Assembly (NCBI GenBank): GCA_019055375.1
Contig: JAHQIW010007006.1
Location: 1 to 64,000, forward strand
Source of the DNA: Parelaphostrongylus tenuis
Lineage: Eukaryota > Nematoda > Chromadorea > Rhabditida > Metastrongylidae
DNA: 64,000 nucleotides
Direction: 5' to 3'
Below, piece by piece: positions 36,183-47,010 of this stretch. Numbering within the stretch: the stretch's first letter is position 1; every line of letters starts with the position of its first letter. The position numbers and the translations under genes were made by a program. A model generated the notes under the pieces. It saw only the letters and a program-made list of their open reading frames with translations, was not told the origin of the DNA and made no database searches.

Positions 36183-36929
36183 ATGCATAGGGGACTGACA
36201 TCTATAAAACGTTTTTATTTTCATTCTTTTCTCCATTCTTTTCAGAATCCTTTCTTTCTCAGTATTTCTCCATCTTTCTTTTTTCTTCTCATATTCTTTT
36301 CTTTTTCCTTTCATTATTTTATTCTATTTGGAGCCTATATTTGTGTGCTGTTTTTATGAACCATTATTTTAACTTCAAGTATTTTTTCATTTGTTACTCA
36401 CATTCATCACTCTTATATGCAATCACCTGTACATGTTATAATATCCTGACGTTAAAATTAGATTTTCGAGATTTCTACGCCCAACAACACCTTTCAATGG
36501 ATCAGCTGTTCTCAACATATTCGCAGTTTACTGGAGACGGTGAGATTTGTTGATAAGTTAGATAAATTTATTTAGTCTTATAAGATCCACTGATAAGTTT
36601 TGCCACTACAACAATGGGCATCAAATTTATTACTTTCTTATTTTATTAATCCTTCCTCTCAATGTTTTTTTTTTCATGCGCATCATAATACTTCTTGCAT
36701 TCCACTTGTTTTTTCCTTCTTCTTAAACGTCGTTGAATACTGTCTAAGAGCGTCTCCTTGCAATTTGGGGATAGCTTGGCTGTGGGGTGTCATAGAGCGC
36801 TCCTGCTGTCGAGGAGAGTTGGGGTGAAGCTCGACTCCACGCGCACCGCGACGCGCACCACAATTACTTGACCACGGTATCCCTACCAAACTAACTAGAA
36901 GTGATTGAAATTACCCAACACTACCATTC
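36183..36929. other. Pyrimidine-rich and unassigned span
   Basis: 36,205-36,350 is strongly T/C-rich. 36,740-36,890 is an unusually GC-rich patch (open on the minus strand, including ARRGARGVELHPNSPRQQER) with no recognisable domain. It may be part of a repeat not otherwise present here. Confidence 0.35.
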
Positions 36930-37412
36930 AAAGCATGCGCCAATAGCCTGAACATATTTCTACCATCGCGTTGAGATTAAACTCTCTTGGGAACAAATTC
37001 GCTTGCTACTCATGTACGAAGGCGCGTAGTGGATAATGTTACTTGGACGGCGAACATAATTAATGGGGCTTGGGGCGATGATAGAGTTGCAGAAAGGACG
37101 AAATGGTTTGCCAAGTTCGAAGCTGGAGAGAGCGGTTTGGAAGATCAGTCGCGCTCGAGCCGTCCACAAGAAGTTCCATTAATCTCGCGTGCCGCTTCAC
37201 TAGTTTTTTCTCTAGGCTCCATTCGTGCATGATTAGCAAGCGAATCTGCTCTCAAGACAGCTCCATCTCAAAGCAGGCATAGGCATGTTGCATACTAGAA
37301 TATTTGCAAGAAAATACGCAACTGAACGATATCAAAATGATAAATTTTTAATTAGTTCTGGTTTATAAATTTTGTGACTGTTTCTTTAGCGACAAAACTT
37401 ATGAGCAGACTT
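36930..37412 (+). mobile_element. Mariner-derived element, HTH and right arm
   Basis: Best-preserved mariner HTH relic: WGDDRVAERTKWFAKFEAGE then SGLEDQSRSSRPQEVPL, at 37,070-37,185. The typical second-HTH block WFAKFxAGxxSLED is clear. It then passes directly into the right arm and ends GCGACAAAACTTATGAGCAG, then ACTTAAC. The DDD catalytic domain is absent, the same internal deletion as in the copy at 5,625. Confidence 0.8.
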
Positions 37413-37449
37413 AACACTTTGCGTTTATAAACTAGCACTGGTGTACTTA

Positions 37450-37753
37450 AAGGATAAAGGATAAAGCTCTCGGCGTTGATCAATCCCTGAGGGATGCGCC
37501 ATGCATTCGTCTTCAATTTTGAACTTCGTTTGAGGTGATTGAATGCATATCTGGCCTTTACAATGACTCGCGGTGGCCTCCCGCTGAACCGAGTCAGTGC
37601 TGCTTATCCTCCCAGACAAGTCTGAGACCTGTCTGGTACCAATTTACCGACCCCGGAGGGATGGATGGCTTGGTGAGCCATGAGCGCGGGATCGAACCAT
37701 TGACCTCGTGTGCGACGCAGGGCACCTCTAACCACTGCGCCACATGCGCTCAT
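37450..37753 (-). mobile_element. tRNA-headed SINE, copy 5, with 13-bp TSD
   Basis: Bounded by perfect direct repeats ACTGGTGTACTTA at 37,437-37,449 and 37,754-37,766. On the minus strand it has AGCGCATGTGGCGCAGTGGT, box B GGTTCGATCCCGCGC, TTACCCGAGTC-type body, and the tail CAGGGATTGATCAACGCCGA then GAGCTTTATCCTTTATCCTT. The best-preserved copy here, so the most recent, and it defines both termini of the family. Confidence 0.92.
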
Positions 37754-37833
37754 ACTGGTGTACTTACGATCACTAAATAGAGAGTTTTCAGACAATTCAA
37801 AAGTTCGACTTTCTATAAACCTCGGCATAATCA

Positions 37834-38265
37834 ATTGATATATGAAAATGGAGAAAACTTATCTTGATTAGCTGACGCGAGGTTGATAAAACAGTTGTAG
37901 AAATTCGGCTGACGTTTCGGCGACCCGCCTTCTTCAGAGCCTGGACGTATATAGTATTAGTCTATTTGAATGATCGGATGGTCTTATTTATATGCTGCCT
38001 AGGTCACGTTAGAAGATCAAACGAAGAAAGGGCGCGAGATCTCGCGTGATGGTGACGCACTCGTCCTTCCGATTCATTTCGGGGTTTTGGGCGTTTATCC
38101 AAAATGCCTCAAGAGTCTTGCGCGTGTACGTTTTTGATTCCTGCGCCAGGATTGTGACAGTCACATCAAAATCGTTGCTGTTATGTTTTTGTGCCTTATG
38201 TAAACCTAAAGGTTTCGTTTTATCTCTTTTAGATTTACTATCTAGATGTTCTTTTATGCGGATGA
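37834..38265 (-). mobile_element. Penelope-like element, 5'-truncated 3' end (PLE-1)
   Basis: Minus strand 38,262-38,020 reads as a C-terminal GIY-YIG-type PLE tail: RIKEHLDSKSKRDKTKPLG, then DFDVTVTILAQESKTYTRK, then LEAFWINAQNPEMNRKDEC and ITRDLAPFLRLIF, stop. It is followed by a 3' UTR containing GCTCTGAAGAAGGCGGGTCG and CCGAAACGTCAGCCG. The terminal ~263 bp are an exact inverse of 39,835-40,103. The RT domain is absent. The PLE assignment rests on this C-terminal module read by eye. Confidence 0.75.
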
Positions 38266-38472
38266 ACCACCATCACACGAGATCTCGCGCCCTTTCTTCG
38301 TTTGATCTTCTAACTTGACCTGGGCAGCATATAAATAATGCCATCCGAATCATTCAAATAGACTAATATTACATACGCCCAGGCTCTGAAGAAGGCTGGT
38401 CGCCGAAACGTCAGCCGAACTTCTACGACTAATTTACCAACCTCGCGTCAGCTAATCAAGATAAGTTTTTCT
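38266..38472 (+). mobile_element. Penelope-like element 3' end (PLE-2), head-to-head with PLE-1
   Basis: Plus strand: starts at ITRDLAPF-equivalent codons (CCATCACACGAGATCTCGCG) and carries the same 3' UTR with GGCTCTGAAGAAGGCTGGTC and GCCGAAACGTCAGCCG. It is visibly diverged from the PLE-1/PLE-3 pair (for example AACTTGACC against AACGTGACC). The 5' end meets the 5' end of PLE-1 with no spacer. Confidence 0.75.
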
Positions 38473-39035
38473 GATATTTCATTTTTGAGCAAATTTATTG
38501 TTTTGCAGAGAAAGGGTATTCATTAAAAAACCTGCTTTTTGTGTGGAGAATGCCCACGTGTTCCAATATTCTCAACCTTTTGATTCTGAGAGTATATTCT
38601 CAGAAGGATCACACTTCAAGCCTTCATTGTTCCTTTGTTTTGTTTATTTTATAGGAAGTTAACTCAAAAATACGTTATCCACAATGTGCAAGTCATAGAA
38701 GAAGCATTCATGGAGGGAGTTTTAGCATGCAGCCGGAGTAATTATCGAGAGAATTCGCGTTGATCAAAATTTAGGGGCATTTCAAGAGAAACGTACATTT
38801 ACACTGTACCTCCAACTTTTTAGTTGACTATTAATAATTTCGATAGCTAGAGAAATAGAGGTTTCAGTACGTATTTTGGTTGAGAAGAAATTTTTTTTTT
38901 GTAGAGTAACACTACCGGCAGAAAAATACGCCTCTGATTTGAAATAGTTATCTTATCTGATAGAACAAAACTGTTACATGGCATAGACTGTTTATAAAAT
39001 CTTGAAATAAAGATTCAAAATAATTCCAAAAAAAA
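38473..39035 (+). other. Interval between PLE copies; two weak exon-like frames
   Basis: After TTATTGTTTTGCAG, 38,508-38,650 is open and reads ERVFIKKPAFCVENAHVF then QYSQPFDSESIFSEGSHF. After TTTATTTTATAG, 38,657-38,743 reads KIRYPQCASHRRSIHGGS to a stop. The acceptors are good but I find no donor that joins the two in phase with an intron of normal size. Unresolved. Confidence 0.25.
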
Positions 39036-39325
39036 GAATGCTTGAAGCCTAAACGAGATTGGTACGCCAGGGCCATGCACCGGTGTTTCGGAGGTCTCAC
39101 CCTCCTCGTCAGTGACCCACGCTCCATATTAAGCCCTGCACTGTAACAAGAAGGGAGGCGTATGTGGTGACGGCACAATGTACAATGACACTGGTCCATC
39201 ACCACTTCTCAGTCAATGGATCCCGGCTGACAGAACAAAATTGATCCATGGCATCGACTGTTTTCAAAACCACGCAAAAACTGGCGTACCAACCTCGCTT
39301 AGGCTTTGAGCATTCTTTTCTTTTT
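39036..39325. mobile_element. Small foldback element
   Basis: Left end AGAATGCTTGAAGCCTAAAC then GAGATTGGTACGCCAG, inverted at right end as CTGGCGTACCAACCTCGCTT then AGGCTTTGAGCATTCT. The interior has CTGACGAGGAGGGTGAGACC on the minus strand, followed by TCCGAAACACCGG, reminiscent of the PLE 3' signature. A direct pair TGACAGAACAAAATTGATCC / TGATAGAACAAAACTGTTAC lies at 39,229 and 38,958. Confidence 0.6.
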
Positions 39326-39825
39326 TAGAACTATCTCATTGTTTGAAGTGCGCCGAGGGTTCTGTTGAGAGCTATGAAGAAGGTCTGGACTTTTTAATGT
39401 CACAAGAGTGCAATATCTATCAAGGCAATTTAAGTAGACATTTTCGGTAGCAAGTATGCAACTATGTCCTAAGAATCCGCGTTCAGTAAGAAACTACAAA
39501 ATGTATTTACTTTCAGCTCTTAATCCTCACTTCTGTCACACATCTTGTATTCAATCGCCATAGATATCTGTGTGACGTTCAATTAGAGACAGTTGGCTTC
39601 ACGCCCAAAGTTTTTCCGTGATGCAAAAGTATCCGACTCCTCTTTGCCTCCGTGTATTATGAGTAATTCGTAGAAATTAGCAAGACCTATGTGTGAATGA
39701 TTCTGTCATTATTCAAGAAAGGAGTCAGAGCTTCAAGCTTTTCTTTGAACGTGAACGCGGAATAACCGGAACAAATTTAGCGGTGAAGGGAATACTCCCA
39801 TTGGAGAAAACAACATTTATCTGAA

Positions 39826-40104
39826 GCGTTTATAAACGCCCAAAACCCCGAAATGAATCGGAAGGACGAGTGCGTCACCATCACGCGAGATCTCGCGCCC
39901 TTTCTTCGTTTGATCTTCTAACGTGACCTAGGCAGCATATAAATAAGACCATCCGATCATTCAAATAGACTAATACTATATACGTCCAGGCTCTGAAGAA
40001 GGCGGGTCGCCGAAACGTCAGCCGAATTTCTACAACTGTTTTATCAACCTCGCGTCAGCTAATCAAGATAAGTTTTCTCCATTTTCATATATCAGTTTTC
40101 AGAC
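39826..40104 (+). mobile_element. Penelope-like element 3' end (PLE-3)
   Basis: Plus strand: begins in the ORF tail (ATAAACGCCCAAAACCCCGA, reading NAQNPEMNRKDEC) through the stop and the full 3' UTR to TTTTCTCCATTTTCATATAT. By hand comparison it is identical to the inverse of PLE-1 over about 263 bp, so one of the pair arose recently or the pair was homogenised. Confidence 0.78.
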
Positions 40105-40361
40105 AGTCGATTTATGAAATATATTGCAGATCTAAATCAAATTCATTGAGCAGCACATACGGAAACTCGCTCTGTGATAGAAAGAATTCTTCAGCAAAGG
40201 AATCAAGTAGTGAATCTTGAGAAACGACAAACGCAAACTACTATGATTGTGAAAGTGTTTATTTGTCCATTAACTGTGTGCCAAGATTGAACCGAAGTAA
40301 TGGAACATATTTTTCTTTTCAGCTGAATAGAGCTATTGGTAGCAGATACTCGATTTCTCGC

Positions 40362-40888
40362 AATCTTGTTAACTGCTGCTAGTTTCGACAGAAATGCAGC
40401 TTCTGTGGAAATGCGTTAGCGAAGAATATTTTATAAGAATAGATCGTCTTCAAGGCATGATTTGCAAAACGAGCTGGAGAAATCGGCCAGTCACTACGGA
40501 CTAAAACGCTGACACAATCGTAGCAACAGCTTCCGATAGAATACAGTAACCAATAGTTAATCATCTTAGCGTCCACTTATGAATGCAGACAGCGGTTTTG
40601 ATACTTTTTTAAAAATCCATTTGTTCTTAGCTCTATGCCATGGCATAGAACCATCAAATTCGGCTTGCGGAACTGCAGGATTGTCCATGGAAAACGCTGA
40701 ATACTGGTAGTGGCTCTGCAAGAGTGGAACATCAATGTCCTCATCAACATCGCTCGTGAAACAGAGAGAGCATGACGTCACACCGTAATCGGAAGACGAA
40801 CAGTTTATAACGAGCAAGTTTACAGGTTGGAGAGCAGAGAAGCGTAGTCCAAATGTCGCCATTTCCACAGCGAATGATATTTATGGAA
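40362..40888 (-). mobile_element. 527-bp insertion flanked by 29-bp direct repeats
   Basis: The 29-bp sequence CTATTGGTAGCAGATACTCG plus ATTTCTCGC occurs exactly at 40,333-40,361 and 40,889-40,917. The enclosed 527 bp contain a 100-codon minus-strand frame (40,566-40,868) including TSDVDEDIDVPLLQSHYQYS, not recognised. No poly-A and no clear TIR apart from a TTTCCACAG/CTGTGGAAA pair near the two ends. It could be a retro-inserted gene fragment or an unknown non-autonomous element. Confidence 0.5.
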
Positions 40889-41236
40889 CTATTGGTAGCA
40901 GATACTCGATTTCTCGCGTGCCACGTGCCAGGCTAAGATAACTGTTAAAATTTTCTGGTTGACTTATACCCGTTGGTCCCTCCACCCTATTACGAATGTG
41001 ATAGTTGTCAGATAGTTTAATTTTCTCCAAAAATATAAGCCTTTGTGATTGACGTAACAATGCAGTATCTTTCGTTTTTAGGCACATTCAAACTTGTGAT
41101 AATAGTGTTTTGAATGCAGTTGAAGTAAGAAAATAGAATTTACAGTACGATGCCTGATGTTTCAACTTCACTGCCTTCTTCAAAGTCAATAATGAGAAGA
41201 ACGGTATGTATGAAGAATTGATTTTATTTATTTCAG

Positions 41237-41317
41237 GAAGCAGAGAAATTGCTGTTTACGTCACCTAGTTCCAATTTGTGGATACAAGTTTATCAGACAA
41301 AGAGGGAGCATCTTGAG
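41237..41317 (+). CDS. Candidate internal exon, unknown gene
   Basis: Acceptor TTATTTATTTCAG, donor CTTGAG|GTATTC, 27 open codons, phase 0 at both ends, reading EKLLFTSPSSNLWIQVYQTK. A phase-compatible exon follows at 42,144. No family recognised. On the minus strand at 41,130-41,200, upstream, is a PLE-type 3' UTR relic (GACTTTGAAGAAGGC). Confidence 0.3.
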
Positions 41318-42143
41318 GTATTCTCACATTATTACCAATGAGACCAAAAACACTGAACCGTCAGTTTTGTTTCATTCTTTCAACTACTGAAGGTGACACT
41401 GGTGCTGTTGATCTATGAAGTATACGTTTTAATTGGTACTTCCCTGCTATCCACGCTCTGTTTCGATCCCTATAACGAAGCAAATAATGCGCCCAATGCG
41501 AAATCCAAATTTCTTGTGCCTATTAGAGTTTATAAAAAATTAAGTAAACGATTGGATTTGTCAAAATATAAGCTATCCAACTGCTGTTATAAGTGTGAAG
41601 AATAGGCTTTGTTCAGGGAAAAAAGCTTAATTTTATTTTTACTGTCGCAGTGCGATAAAAAAGCCATTCAAGCAATAGAATATCTTTTCAAACCTCTTCG
41701 GACGTAAGCTACCAATTAATTATTGAACTCTAAAAAATTAGAAATTGCGCTTCTTGCCAAGGGTAGAAACGGAGGGCGAATAACGGAACTAATCTTAATT
41801 CAGAAAACCCTAATTTTTTTAGCTATTGAAGCGCAATAGGAAGTTGTATTAAAAAACCGAACACACCCTTAAAACCATCGAGATTCAAGCAATTGAATGT
41901 TTATCAAATTTCTGAGAAAGAAGATTTGTCTAGCGAAACTTTTCTAGTGTAGAACATAATTTTGCTTTTACTATAACAACGCATTAAATAATCTATTTCG
42001 TAAACAAAGTATAGCTCTGGAATTTTTGTGATTTGATCTAGTGAACGACAGCTAACATCGTAGAAAAAACAAAAAACGCGTTTTTTGGAGTCGAAACGTG
42101 GCGTGGATTAAGGGAAATGATTCATATAATCATTATGTTTCAG

Positions 42144-42276
42144 ACAGAACGAGCCCTGGAGAGTCCCAGATTGAAGTTACAGATTTTCATTTACTTTATG
42201 AAAGGTGCTTGTTTTTACGCTAATCATTATTATTCTAGTCTCGAGCTTTGGGTGCGTCAGAACGAATGCTGTTGAA
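42144..42276 (+). CDS. Candidate exon following 41,237-41,317
   Basis: Acceptor ATTATGTTTCAG, then open to TGA at 42,274-42,276, reading ERALESPRLKLQIFIYFM then YYSSLELWVRQNECC. An alternative donor at 42,205 gives a 34-nt intron, shorter than nematode introns normally are, so I prefer read-through. A 121-codon antisense frame (42,235-42,600, minus) and a 132-codon + frame (42,248-42,646) overlap it, so coding strand and frame are uncertain. Confidence 0.25.
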
Positions 42277-43164
42277 CACACTAATTCGAGCGCTGATACT
42301 GCAGGTAGCTCGAGATCTGTCAGTAAGGATACCGAAAAAGACATTGGTCAGAAGCAGTCTCTTGAAGCTGTGCAGGTTATTTAATTCACTTTCTTTCGTC
42401 AACTGCTTTGTCAAGAAAATTTTTGCTACCAGCAATTCAATGTTACACCTCATTTCTAAAGTGGCACCTTCTGTGCCGTGCAAAAGCAAACACGAAATTG
42501 CTTTTTTCTGTACGTTTATCGCAAAATGGAGTTTAGCCTTCAGACTCTTATTATCATCCAGAGGCTCTAACTTCCACCTTTCACTCGCATTATCGCTCAT
42601 CTCTCGAATTGATGGCTCATTTCACCATAATAAATGTACTACATGACAAATTCTGACTTATCACACTATCAGTGTTGTGAGACCCCACTTTTTCGCAATA
42701 ATTTCATACACGGTTGGAAAGATAGACAATTAATAGTTCTTTATCTCTCTATCATTAGCACTAAAAATTCAATGCAATATAAATTTAAAAGATACATTAA
42801 GTTAGGATTTTGTCAGTTTCTGAGAGTTGCGTAATTCCTTCTAGTTTGATAATTACAGTCAGAGGTCAATAAATGCATATCTGGCCTTTGAAATAAAAGG
42901 CTGCATATTTATGTACTAAATTATTGTAGAACTCTTTCTATGAGACTCATTTTACTGCGAACTGCGACACTGAAATTTCTGCTAGGGGTTCACGCAACTT
43001 AGAAGGCTATGTGATACTACTCTCTTTCCGGCGACCTCACTTTGAACTCAGGAATTAATCCTAAACTCACAAAAGCCAGTGGGCTGCAAGAAAAATGTTA
43101 GCGCTGGGAGTGGCGGTGCAGGAGGTTTTACTTACTTCAAAATAAAAATATGCCATGTTTTCAG

Positions 43165-43891
43165 CAGATTTAAAGAACTCGGAAATATTAGTCTTTCTTC
43201 ATGTGTAGCGTTCGCTCATAGCAACGCAGTCAAAAGTCTCGCTTCGTAAGTGATCATCAGGAAAGTCAACCTAATGATAGATGTCTGCCAAGGAACTCCC
43301 ATGTTCTTGCTTGATTTCCCATTATCATTAAGTATTAATCGCACTATTGATTATATCTACCAGTTCGCAAGAATATCTAGAAATTATCGTATTTGTCAAT
43401 GCTGCGTGATAAATATTCGCTCAGAATCAGATAATCATTGACGGCTCATCAGCAAGGAACCATTTTGTATTAAAGGACATCACCGAGTCAGGTTGCTTGA
43501 TTCATGCGACGTTCTTTTCCAGCAACTTGATAGCACTAACAAAACTTCAGACCTCACGAAGAACAGCTACTTTGTACTTGATTCGAAGCATCACAGCACT
43601 CAAGAAGGGGATTGCTCCAATATGTTGCCGAGTAAAAGTTTCATGATAGCCTGGTGTAAGTTTGACGTTAATAGGGCCCCGTATAACCTGTTCAGATGTA
43701 GGTGAAGTAAAATAGATTGTCATAAACTAAAGATGATGCTTGTTGTTTCTGCGAAAAGAAGATTTTCACTTCAGTGTCGTCACTGTACACACATTTCAGT
43801 AGTGGCCATTTCGTCCTCATTTCGAAGGAAAGCGGAAATGAAGAAAGAGTGTAAGATTAGGTATTGTAGAGAAAAGTGCAAATGTCCATAA
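43165..43891 (+). CDS. Three-exon 3' end of an unknown gene (candidate)
   Basis: Exons 43,165-43,245, 43,523-43,631 and 43,775-43,891 have acceptors CATGTTTTCAG, GTTCTTTTCCAG and TTTTCACTTCAG. The two donors are GCTTC|GTAAGTG and TGCCGA|GTAAAAG. Phases agree throughout. The product reads FKELGNISLSSCVAFAHSNA, then LIALTKLQTSRRTATLY, then a Cys-rich end CCRCRHCTH and ECKIRYCREKCKCP, stop. An alternative donor (TGGT|GTAAGTTT at 43,656) with another frame is also open, so the model is not unique. No domain recognised; 5' exons not found. Confidence 0.4.
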
Positions 43892-46084
43892 CAGAGTATA
43901 AAGATAGTGGTGTTTATGCACAAGCAAGCAAAATCCGAAAATGAGTACGGCATTTGCCTGATATCAGTGTTGGTGACATGTTCCTTCATAGCAGCTGTAC
44001 CAACTGTCATAATGTTAATCAGCAAGTGATTGTAATGATCGCTGGCAAAGCTCCTATCACTTTTACGCCACCAAAGGCGAACGCTGCTCTGACGAACGTC
44101 CACTTTTCTTCAAAACGAGTAGCCGCTTAAAGTTTTTCTTCTATCTTTTAGAATGTGCTATGTAACCGAGCCTATTTGCATCACAACTAAAATGGTCGAA
44201 TGGTTATCGTGCTCATACACCACAGTTTAGTGGCTTAGGTATGTATAAGTCAGTACAAGTCAGTCTTTGAAATAAATTATGATGCCAAGTTTCCGATTTC
44301 ATGGAGATACAAAAGTTATTCAGCTTCGAGCGTGGATTACGAGCTTTTTTATTCACTGTTCACGACCACAGTGTAGCCGCACAGAGGCTGCTTAATTGGT
44401 CGGTGGAGCTGGATGTAATCCCTTTCTATTGAACCAAATACAGACACTTTTGATGAAAGCAACTCCAGGAAACTGTTCGTGATTTGCAATGTAATTGTAA
44501 TGTAATTGCAACTGGTAGAGTAGATACGACGGGTACAGTTTCTGCAAACTCTCCTCATTGGCAACGCTCAAAGCGCAGCGATGCGTCGATGTTCATGAAG
44601 GTTTAGTTTGAATAAATCGGTGCAGTGATTAAAGCACTACCGCTTACTCTGCCCCCTCAACTATGTCACCAGCATTTAAATGTTTGTACTTGTATGATAC
44701 AAATTTGCATGATTTTTATAGTAGGATCAGTAATTTCATGTGTTCCGTCACAGTGTGTTTTATCTTTAGTAGAGCGTGTTGGTATACAAATATTGTTATA
44801 AAAAACATAAATAACTGGCATTATCATATACTTTTAGGAATAAGGTTTCACCAAGCGATAAGGGACTCGTGTCGAAAAGATGGCAAAAAAGATGGGTGTT
44901 TTTTGCCCTTTCCACTACATCCTCAATGCTCTCAAACTTTTTCCAAGGCTTGTCGATTCCACATAGCCAATTTTAAAACTGAATCGCTTATAACATTAAC
45001 GGCATAACTTGAGTAGTCGATATGTTAACTTGAAAATATCTATTTTATTGACCGTGGATAAGCTCCTCAAGACCATTTCGTTTTCTAATAACATCTTTCT
45101 GTGATTTTTAATCGGAGATAAGAGTTCACAGCTTTATTGAAGTTGGTCGACAGTTTTACTTGAGTAAAGCTAAATGGTGGTAGAACGATGTAATCAATAG
45201 AGTGAAGATGGTGTGATTGTCGGCCATTGATTTTCATTTTCATGTTGCCGCATTATAATGCACACACGAAGTTCTGGAGAGTAACAGGAGTTACTTTGGC
45301 CAAATGTTTCTGACTTTTTCAAGCCCGTGGTTCTACAGTTGTAAATATTCATTGATATTTTGATCCTAAACATTTATTTAATGAATTTACGAAGCTCACA
45401 AGGACTATTGACATGGCGTGTAAAGACTCTCTGGCTGTGCAGTTTTAATAACAGCTTCATGTATCAAGACTAAGTCATAGATCCTCATGGAGTTTAAAAG
45501 TGAATTAAAGATGCCTTTTGCACTTTCGCAAAACTTCAGAGAGTCTTTTGATGGGCAATGTGATGTGTAATAGTGAGTCGCTTGTGGAACTGCTTGTTGG
45601 CGTGGTTACCCTTAGTCCAATGATTGGCGGCCTTGTAATAGAATCAATGCGTTTACAGAAGAATGTTAGCAAATAGATTGGGCTACATTTCTCAATGTTG
45701 GAAATATTTTTCTTTCTAAATAATAACACGGTTTTGCTCGTCATCTATTATTGGATAACAATACACTGTTTGGAATAGGCAACGTGCGAAGAGAGAGAGA
45801 GTTGTCTGTTGTCTGCTCTGTTGAGAGCTAGCCGTGGATTCTTCTAGCGCCCAGCGATTCGAGCGATTGTACGATTCGTTGCCAGCGAATTAGCATTCCA
45901 GATAATGAAACAAGAAGCTGGAAGGACGGCAAACCTGTCTTCTTCATCCTATATTACAGAAGGAAAACGTGCCAGTGGATAGGATCCAAAAGTAGTCATA
46001 AAAATATTTACCGCTACCCCACCAAAAAGCTAAAAAGCTGTCAACCTAGTGTCTGAGTGTAATCATTTTTGAATTCTTTCAGAT
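43892..46084. other. 2.2-kb unassigned span
   Basis: Open frames at 43,780-44,103 (-) and 44,663-45,007 (+) have no recognisable content. 45,780-45,900 is GC-richer with a GA run. No repeats assigned. Confidence 0.35.
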
Positions 46085-47010
46085 TGTGAAGGAACAAAAA
46101 AAAATCAATTCCCTTTGCTGGAGAGAAGCTTTTCACAGAAGTCTGGTAACCATTCGAAAACTGAGACTTCAGGCTACCGCCGCACGTCTCCATCTTTCCA
46201 GAACACCCTTTTATAACGCTGTGATCTCCACGTAAAACTAGCGCATAAATCTTGTCAAAAAGAGCCCTTCCACTGGACTTTTAATATTCATAAGATACCT
46301 CAGTTAATCCAGATATCAGTGCTGTGCTTATATCCTAAAAAAACTGCTTCTCAGCAACGCAGTAGGTAAAATAAGTTGAATTCGATGTGTGGGAAAGAAC
46401 GATCGAGGACCATTCACGTCGCGGTGGGTGTGGCGATCGTGACGGCTGACGCAATACTTTGCGGACGAAATACTTCTCTACATGTTCATAGAATCAAAAA
46501 AACATTGGCATCAGGAAGCACTACGTAAGGCGTATGACTTTGCTACAAAAAGACTTCAAATACTCTCATTCTGCCATGAATTTGGACATCAATCATCATT
46601 TTGATTTTTTTGCTGAGACTCAGAAGGCCGGAACTTCCTAATTGCTTTTAGAATTGACTTGAAGGCATCATCACTTAATCAAATCAAGGACTACAATAGA
46701 GGCTAGGAGGTTCGATCAACCTCTTGATGTACCGTGCAGCCCAAATGTTCCACCGCATTGAGCGTTGCACATGTGGAGTTTGATCTCCACATCAAACGAA
46801 TGGCTGCGATACTGAAGGTCTCCTCCACAGTTTATATGTTTCGACAGCGCACCTTCGTGTGAGGAAATCAATTAATAATCGCGACAGCAACTATTCACGT
46901 GGACGCATCCGCCAGCCGGTCGCGAGTGGCTAACGACCACCTTCAACACTTCTATGAAAACTTTTCCTCCACTAAATGAAATCGCTTCTTTATTTGCTTT
47001 CTTGTCATCA
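46085..47010 (+). mobile_element. Palindromic MITE family 'R', copy 4
   Basis: Left arm CCCTTTGCTGGAGAGAAGC then CACCCTTTTATAACGCTGTG. Centre GCTGTGCTTATATCC, GCAACGCAGTAGG and GCGGTGGGTGTGGCG. Right part includes CAACACTTCTATGAAAACTT. Diverged but collinear with the copies at 49,086 and 52,430. Confidence 0.55.

Noticed and set aside
42235..42646. Overlapping 121-codon (-) and 132-codon (+) frames
   Set aside because: Mutually antisense, neither with a recognisable domain. The minus frame is more hydrophilic and could be real, but a third reading (exon at 42,144) competes in the same place.
44663..45007. 114-codon frame (+)
   Set aside because: No domain or splice context; composition typical of random AT-rich sequence.
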